Assembly: GCF_932276165.1 (NCBI RefSeq)
Contig: NC_064009.1
Coordinates: forward strand, 9,548,001 to 9,612,000
Origin: Plutella xylostella
Taxonomy: Eukaryota > Arthropoda > Insecta > Lepidoptera > Plutellidae
Length of the DNA: 64,000 nt
Direction of reading: 5' to 3'
Under the pieces are notes generated by a model. It was not told the origin of the DNA. It worked only from the letters and a program-made list of their open reading frames with translations, and did no database searches. Below are positions 57,011-64,000 of this stretch, piece by piece (position 1 is the stretch's first letter; every line of letters starts with the position of its first letter). The position numbers and the translations under genes are program-made.

Positions 57011-57289
57011 CCTGAAAATTGTAGTTCCTCAAACATAAATGTCATGAATTAATAGTTTCACTGTACATAACTATCTTCTACTTACTGATTTAATAAATCC
57101 TAAAAGATAAACCTAAACGTATACTTAAGTAAGTAAGCTAATTTATCAATAAGTATCACACACTACTTATTTAATATTCTATACTTTCTGAAGTTATTTT
57201 CGTTCTCTCCTATAGATGCCTACTCTTAAATATTACGCATATATATCTTATGTTCGATTCATGTTCCCAGCGAGGTAGGTAGTCCTACA

Positions 57290-57674
57290 ATGCAAAGATT
57301 CCCGCTACACGTGCTAAATGTTTTGGATTCGGAATACGCATGCGCCCTTCTTGGTATGGTATCGGACTGTTTCAGTGTTGTCAAACTGCATGCGGCACAA
57401 ACAGCCAAACAGCCGGCCAGCCAGTGTCCCGCTAGACTCGTGCGGCGCACAGCAAAACGTACGCGCGCTGGCTGGTTTAGTTGCGACGCTAGAAACCGGC
57501 ACGGAAAAAAAGAAAACAAACCCGTAAAAATTGTGAAGTTTGATAGGATTCCAAATTTGTATTTTTGTTTGAAATTCGCGATTGTTTTTTAACAGTGGCG
57601 TTTGAAAATAGTTTGTGATTTAAAGTGGAATCTTTTCTTTTTGTTTCGTGAAAATTGTGGTGGAAAGCTAACAG
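57290..57674 (+). promoter_or_regulatory. Candidate promoter and non-coding first exon of an off-window gene
   Basis: A CpG-rich island in AT-rich DNA contains CGCATGCGC at 57337-57345 (NRF1/Ewg-like site) and GCGGCGCACAGCAAAACGTA near 57445. It is followed by an initiator-like TTTAGTTGCGACG at about 57475 and a leader that ends AAAGCTAACAG with the strong donor GTAAGATAA at 57675. No conserved reading frame crosses it (frames at 57259-57592 on both strands disagree and lack domains). This is what a 5' UTR exon would look like, with coding exons beyond 64000 (inference). Confidence 0.45.
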
Positions 57675-58979
57675 GTAAGATAAATACTAATACTAACTAA
57701 TAATTATGTTTATTACGGTTTGGTTAGTCAAGATAAATTTTCAAATAATTACCTAAGTGTTCAGGCAGAAAAAAAATAATGATTCTAGAGGAATTAATAT
57801 TGTTAATTTAGTGGAGAGATGACACAAACTGTCGGTAGACCAAAGATATGGTGTGTGGGTAGTTTTTATAATATTACTTATTTATTTTATTCATTACAAT
57901 AAGATTATTTTTGGCAAGTTAATTTTTAAGTACTTACCTACATCTACTCTCATGCAGTTAGGTCTCTAGGTGAACGTCTGTTTACAAGACGAACACAATA
58001 GAAATGGAAAATGTGAAAGTCATTTTCTACGTAGAAATTTACGTTTTCCAGATATTTACTTACAAGTTTACATATCATAGTACTAACCTACCTAGGTTGG
58101 GATAGGATGGATAGGGAAATAATTATGAAGAATTTGTGTTTTTCCGGCTAAGCTGGTTTTGTATATGGGTACCTACTTGCTTAACTCCTTATACCTACTG
58201 TATATTATGAAGATTTCAAAATTTTCAAATAGTCGTGTCACCCGCTTTTTGGTCGGAGTAAGTAGGTATAAGTACTTATGTATATTTTGTACTCAGGTTT
58301 TTTAATGAGTAGGTACCATTCACTTAGGTACACATCTTCAATCTAGATGTGCAGGTTTCCTCACGATGCATGTTTGCCTTTACCGTAAGAGTACGTTGCA
58401 TAAATTATTGTCCTTAAATGCCATATTTCTAAATAATTAATTGTTCACTGCAGAAATATTAACTTTGCCTAAAGGATAATTGCGTAGGTTTACAATAAAA
58501 CAAAATATGTAATCAAAACCTACTGACTTATTGACACTAAGATTACGGTAATACGTCCGATAAGACAATATTATTACGTTTTTTAATAGATAGGAAAAAA
58601 ATATGTTGCATGATGCATGAGTAAATTACAAATAAAAATACATAAACTCAATAAACACTCACGACTTGTTGGGTAAGTAAGTACTTACTATTAGTTAAAT
58701 TATGTAGGTACTTTTCATCAACGATATAAGGGATTCTTTGGGAATATGGATGAAATCAAACAGAGTGACTGAGGGGCTCCTTCTGAGCAAATTTAGTTCA
58801 AAGACTTTGGAAAATCCTTTTTTTATTACATGTATAAACGCGAAAATGTGTATGTCAGGTACTTCTTCAGGATGTCTGTAACTTTTTATTGGGACCGACT
58901 TTTTATTAAATATGGCATTAATGTATACTTGTAATTAGTGAGCTGATACCCTGGATTTAATACCTTTTCGAACCGAAAT

Positions 58980-59190
58980 TCCCACGGCCGGATTCGATTC
59001 CCGGCCGGGGCAGATAGGTATTTCTATGTAAGACAGATATTTTGTACTCGGGTATAAGGTGTAAATATGTATGTAGGTACATGGTAGGTACCAATCTATC
59101 CATGCATCTGTGTAGATATAAAATATCAGCTGTCAGATATCAATATTAGCTTGGGGCTCGTGGGCGTGTGTGAGAGTGTGACAACATATG
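58980..59190 (+). mobile_element. tRNA-derived SINE, head truncated
   Basis: Begins within box B (GGCCGGATTCGATTCCCGGC), continues CAGATAGGTATTTCTATGTA and ends GGGGCTCGTGGGCGTGTGTG, matching the family at 15160-15400. Confidence 0.6.
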
Positions 59191-59430
59191 TTTTGTACAA
59201 AATTATTTTACACACCTAACATTAAAATGTGGCTCTTGCATCGGCAAAATAAAGTACTCGATCGTATTGTAACGTTTGGTTACTGGGCTATAAATGACGA
59301 ATGTAATCGCGTGAGGCGCTAATGGCTTGGTTTAGAACGTGTCATGATGAGAATTATTGCCACAGTTACCCTAATATAGCATTTATTTACCTACCTAGGT
59401 GTTAAATCGGTGCTTCATAATTATAATTTC

Positions 59431-59650
59431 ACTAGCTGTTCCCGCAAGCGCGCTTCGACTTAAATCAGTTTTCCCGTGGGCATTCCGCGCGTATGTATTA
59501 ATCTAGGGTGTCAGCTAAGTCCATACCAAATATCATTAAAATCGGTTCAGCCGTTTTGACCTGAAGAAGTAACAAACTTACACAGACACACGCACGCACA
59601 TACATACTCACAAACTTTCGCCTTTATACTTACCTCTATAAGTAGGATTT
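59431..59650 (+). repeat. ACTAGCTGTTCCCGCG repeat, diverged copy
   Basis: Starts ACTAGCTGTTCCCGCAAGCG and includes CCGTGGGCATTCCGCG, AAAATCGGTTCAGCCGTTTT and (ACAC/GCAC)n before the CTTTATACTTACCTCTATAA end. Confidence 0.6.
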
Positions 59651-62600
59651 TAGTGTCCTATTTTTATCAAAATGGTGATGATGATGACTCGACGATGATT
59701 GTAGTCATGTTTAATCAAAATAGTTCAAATGCTAACTACTGCCATAGTGTCTTGTGCTTTTTTAGTCGGTTGTATAGGTTTTCTTTTTATCGAGTCGGTT
59801 AAAAGAACTAGAACTAATAAGACAAGGCTTTATAATCATGGTGAAAAGATTGGCTGATAATAATTATGAATTACTATATTCAGTTAGACGGTGACCCTTT
59901 ACAATAGGTCACATAAATAATTAAGTAAGTAGGTACTTACATATTGAATTGTTATTCTATGTGCATATGATTAAAAGACGTATTACAGGGCACCCTGCAC
60001 GCATTACTACTTAATTTTCAGTAAGGAAGTATAGGTACCTACTTAAGTTAAAAATAAGTGTATAAGTTTAAGTATACATAGATAATCATAAACTCTTCTT
60101 CTAGGATATAATATTATAATCTCTCAAACACTCCATAAAAATATACGTTTTATAAACCTATAATCACATTTATTACATACTTATTGGACACGATAGGAAT
60201 AGGACCATACGCAATCTGGCTCAATGAATGCAACGCCAATGTGCCCTAGATCTAGATGTGTCATACACAACACATCCATTGCAGTACATTTCAATTAACA
60301 GGCCACGCTACATGTTAGTGATCGGCTGAAACCGACTTCAATTGATGAGGACATTTTCATGAAGAGGTTTTATTTAGGAGATGTTCTGCATATTAGAGCT
60401 AGACTTGCGTTTGTGACCGAGGAAAAAATATTAGCCCGTCAGTTTCGATGTCCGTCGCTGACTGCACAGGCGCCCTATTGCTAAGTCAATGTGAAATATA
60501 ATTTACGAGGTACTTAAATAGAGTCAAATTCAATACATTTTGAATCCGAAAATCGTTGTCAAATAAACCAACCATGGTAAATTTTCAGATTTTCGCCAAG
60601 TAATTTGTCAAAAACCTAGGGTAATAAAAAGACATCAGACGTCCATCTTTAGTTTACAGACTGTAGTTACCTGAAATGTCTGAAGCATAATAATATAAGA
60701 TTATTGTAGCATGAAATAATAACAATTTAAACAATTAACATTACGATAGCGAAAAGGAAAACTAAACGTGCAATTATAATTTCTTAAACTTTTGTTTCCC
60801 GCCCATTTACCTAACTATTTACTTAATAATTAATATTTTGTAATCTAAGTATTAAAATATTTACTAGTTCACTACTTAACGTTAAGTATTATGAGTATTA
60901 GGACCGTAACAGTAGTAAGTAGGTAATTAAGTTTAATATTTAAGTGCCTACTTAAAAACTTTTCGGTGATATTATTTTACATAAGTATGTCCGAAATTTA
61001 AGTACTTCAAATATAGTATTAACTATAGTCACTTACTACTGTTACTACCCTGCCTGACACTCTTGACTCTAGTAGGTAATAAGACTTTTTCGGTACAGCT
61101 TAACAAAATCTCTTCTTCCACAAATCTTATTCAAAGCTCCAACCCAACCTCCAAGAAAGGAAGCTTTTACACTATTTCCATCGCAAAAGTGTGTCTGTGT
61201 GTAAATGTATCAAGTGTGTGTGTGTGCGTGTTGCACCGGGTGTATGAGAGGTCGTCGCCCCCGCCATGGCTGCCAAGAGCAAGGAGGGGGGCTATCACGC
61301 TATGCAGTATGCAGTGTTTTGTTACATTATAATATTTCCTAGGTGTCTTGTTTTTTTTGTGTTCAATTCAAACCCTTGAGGAAAACACGGCCTTAAAAAT
61401 GGGTGTTATCCATATTTCTATCGTGGGTTAATGCGAGGGCCAAGCTAGTGTATTACGCACTATATTGCAAATTTTGTGTAAGTAGGTATTACTTTTATTA
61501 ATAGTTACTTTGAGGTAAGGTGTCTTATGCACTGAGACACATACCACGCACTACCGCTCTAGGTTATCGCGACATCTCGAAGCTTTTCGTAGTCTGGCCA
61601 AGCACTTCGTCATGGATCGAACTTGAAGTTTATCGCGACAACGCGAACATGGATCTTGGCTGTCAAGTGTGGCCGTAGCATCATATAAATAAAGTAAATA
61701 TAAACCAGTAGGCGAACCTACTGTAGGTATTTAATAATGGTAAGCGTTTACCCGACGCATCGCAATTATCAAATTCCACCTTTATGTTTCAGTTTCAGTA
61801 CAATCACATTTACAAATCGCCTCAATTTATTATTATTTGTTTACTCTTGGCAAAGACATTATCGGTTCGCGGAATAGCGGTCAGTTTTAATATAGGCGAT
61901 CTATTTACGTCCCTAAGGAAACTAGGTTAGTTGGTGCATGGATACAATGGCAGCGGAAATACTTATTTACTTAGACACAGGGTGATTTATTTATGCGGGG
62001 TGAAATAAATAATAATGTATATTCTGCAGCAGCCACAGTTTTTAAATTATTTGAGTGCATTGAACTGCATAAAAAATAACCGGATTTATTTGGGTTTCAG
62101 TGCATTTATCTTCTCCCAAAAAGCAAAGTAGATCTGATAATGGTAATAAGGTAAAAAAACTTGATAATTTTATATATATTTTTTAAAGAATAACGGAAAT
62201 CAACACCTAAATAGAACAGCTTTTTTATTACTTATCTTTTTATCACCGGAAAAAAAGCATTTACAAAACACTTGTTTTTTTATGTCAATTAAATTACTTT
62301 ACTGTGTCGGTCCGTGTTAAATCTCGGCGAATGCACCAATTAAGTCGCGAGTGTGACATTGAGTGATACATAACGTCACTATCACAATATTTAATTAAAC
62401 ATGAAGTTAACCCGAAGGTAGATTCCAGAAATTATAATGTTTTTGTTTTTAAAAATCTAATCAAGGTCTTTTAGAGAGCTGCGTTGTTTTAAAGTTAGAA
62501 TTAGAATGATTGGAAAGCGTAATTATATGGCTGCAGAAAGTATAACCACCCTAAAAATACAAATTCTATATAACACTGTACTTATTTATTTACTTATGTA

Positions 62601-64000
62601 TTGCAGGTAGGTTTTTACTAACTTTAAGTGTCATATTATAATTATGACCTATTAAATGTTTATCCTCATTTACAAGTCCATACATAAATTCGTTAACGTA
62701 AGTAAAAATTTATTCCTTCATAATTTAAATATCTTTATTATTGACAGAAGTATTTATTTTATCAGTTAAATTGAAATAACTAATTAGGTCAGGGCTAATT
62801 AATGAAAACAAGAATTATCACTGGACATGTGGATATGTGTCACCATTGCACCACACAATAATGTTACTTTTTCACTCTGTAACTATGTTTTGTAAAATAA
62901 AGCATGCATGTTTTAGGTTAGAATTAGTTTTTCGTTTTTTTGTGTCTAGGTAATATTGAAAAATAAAACTAAAAAAATATTAAGTAATTAAAAAGCAATG
63001 TATTAAAAGAAATAAGGCCGCACTTTGTACTATTTTATTTATTTATAAGCAGAATTTTGTAAGTACTTAAGTAATTATATTTTCTTTTATGGTGCAAACA
63101 AAGAGTATTGTGTTGTGCTGTCACACCTGTCAGTCTGTCTCACCTGTCAATAACATTCTTAACAATAACTGTCAAACTCCGCTGCATTTTCCCCGGTGCA
63201 GTGCGCAAGCGCAGTCCCCAGCTGATAGGTGCATGCGTCACCAGGGCATTCACCTCGCAGCTGCTTCGAGATCAAGGACTGGGCACAGCAAGGTACGGTT
63301 AACAGTACCGTAATTTGATCGAAAGTACTTACTTAATCTTATTTCGACTTATGATTAACGATAAAATGATTAAGTACTTACTTATTGTGGATGGACTCGC
63401 CAAATGTAAAATTTATCAGTTAGAACAAAATGTAAGTAGTTTAAATTTTACATAGTGTTACCCTTAGGTGTGAGTTTTAAACTCTCTCACCTAGCCCACT
63501 ATCATCAGCCCAAGAGCTCCAAGTATACGTGCCACATATTATAGATCAAACTTATGCCCCTCTTTGGGTGGTTGATATTATAAGCTTTAGTCATTGGATG
63601 AGGTACGCTGCGGATAAGTGATAGTTATCTCTATCATCATAATACCCTCTTGTTTTCTTAACCGAGTATTTAAATACTGTTTTTACTGTTTAAGTTACTT
63701 ACCTTTTCTGTGACGAACGGTATTTTCTTACTGGAAGTTATTTAACCGGTCCCCTGCATCACACCTTTATTATCAGCTAAAAAAAAGCTCAGGGTTTGCA
63801 AGCTGTTTTGTATATGTTTTTTATAATGTTTCATTATTTAATTTTCACCGTATAAAAAAAAACAAATTAGGTAAGTTTTTCTAGCACCTGTTACATTTTA
63901 CAATGATTATTATCTTAATAAATGACAATTGATTACTTTGGTTTAAAAAAAAAAAGTTAGTTAAGTTAATAAAATATACCGTGATGTAAAGCTCGTGGGT

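Larger units (their letters stand above)
57675..64000. other. Right-hand region, presumed intron of the off-window gene
   Basis: No coding exon is confirmed. It carries a repeat of the GACATACACATTTTCGCG type at about 58820-58980 joined to a tRNA-SINE, an ACTAGCTGTTCCCGCA repeat at 59431-59650, and two short candidate exons: a good-context ATG at 61266 (ATGGCTGCCAAGAGCAAGGA) and a GC-rich block 63202-63292 bracketed by CCCCGGTGCAG and a GTACGG donor. Neither has a recognisable domain. Confidence 0.35.

Overview
The window is nuclear DNA from a lepidopteran insect, probably a moth or butterfly with a repeat-rich genome. The evidence is AT-rich sequence full of short ACCTACCT/TAGGTA runs, spliced genes with GT..AG introns, a blue-sensitive insect opsin of the lepidopteran type, and a dense load of interspersed repeats (RTE and CR1/Jockey-like LINEs, tRNA-derived and 5S-derived SINEs, foldback MITEs). 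I cannot name the species. There is no sign of prokaryotic or viral gene organisation.

Three protein-coding genes can be assembled. (1) A complete blue opsin on the + strand, nine coding exons from 25960 to 43552, giving 380 residues. Its exons total 1.14 kb and its introns about 16.4 kb, swollen by mobile elements; a TATA box and a candidate rhodopsin core (RCSI/P3-like) element lie upstream. (2) A complete secreted carboxylesterase (CXE) on the + strand, three exons from 49252 to 51517, 534 residues, with a full Ser-Glu-His triad. (3) A complete MCRIP/FAM195-family gene on the - strand, three exons from 55252 down to 53994, 119 residues. The last two genes converge, and their candidate poly(A) signals lie about 25 bp apart near 51.8 kb.

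Layout: 1-25.7 kb is intergenic DNA with no supported host gene, only repeats and LINE remnants (RTE fragments at 11.4-13.3 kb and 18.75-19.5 kb, a LINE C-terminus at 21.5-22.1 kb). 25.7-44.2 kb is the opsin locus. 44.2-49.2 kb is repeat-filled intergenic DNA with an intact tRNA-derived SINE and a perfect 75-nt palindrome. 49.2-55.5 kb holds the convergent CXE and MCRIP genes. 55.5-64 kb has no confirmed coding exon, but a CpG-rich block at 57.3-57.67 kb ending in a consensus donor site looks like the promoter and first non-coding exon of a + strand gene running out of the window.

The three genes have unrelated jobs (colour vision, ester hydrolysis, a nuclear/cytoplasmic adaptor), so no operon-like or pathway clustering is implied. 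The most informative feature beyond the genes is the nesting of mobile elements, several delimited to the base by target-site duplications: an RTE with a 13-bp duplication, an RTE inside a MITE with a 12-bp duplication, a 5S-derived SINE inside an older repeat with a 12-bp duplication, a tRNA-SINE with a 13-bp duplication, seven foldback elements flanked by TTA/TAA, and an unidentified ~1.1-kb segment bounded by a 22-bp exact direct repeat and carrying a hairpin array. All calls are by eye; no database search was run.
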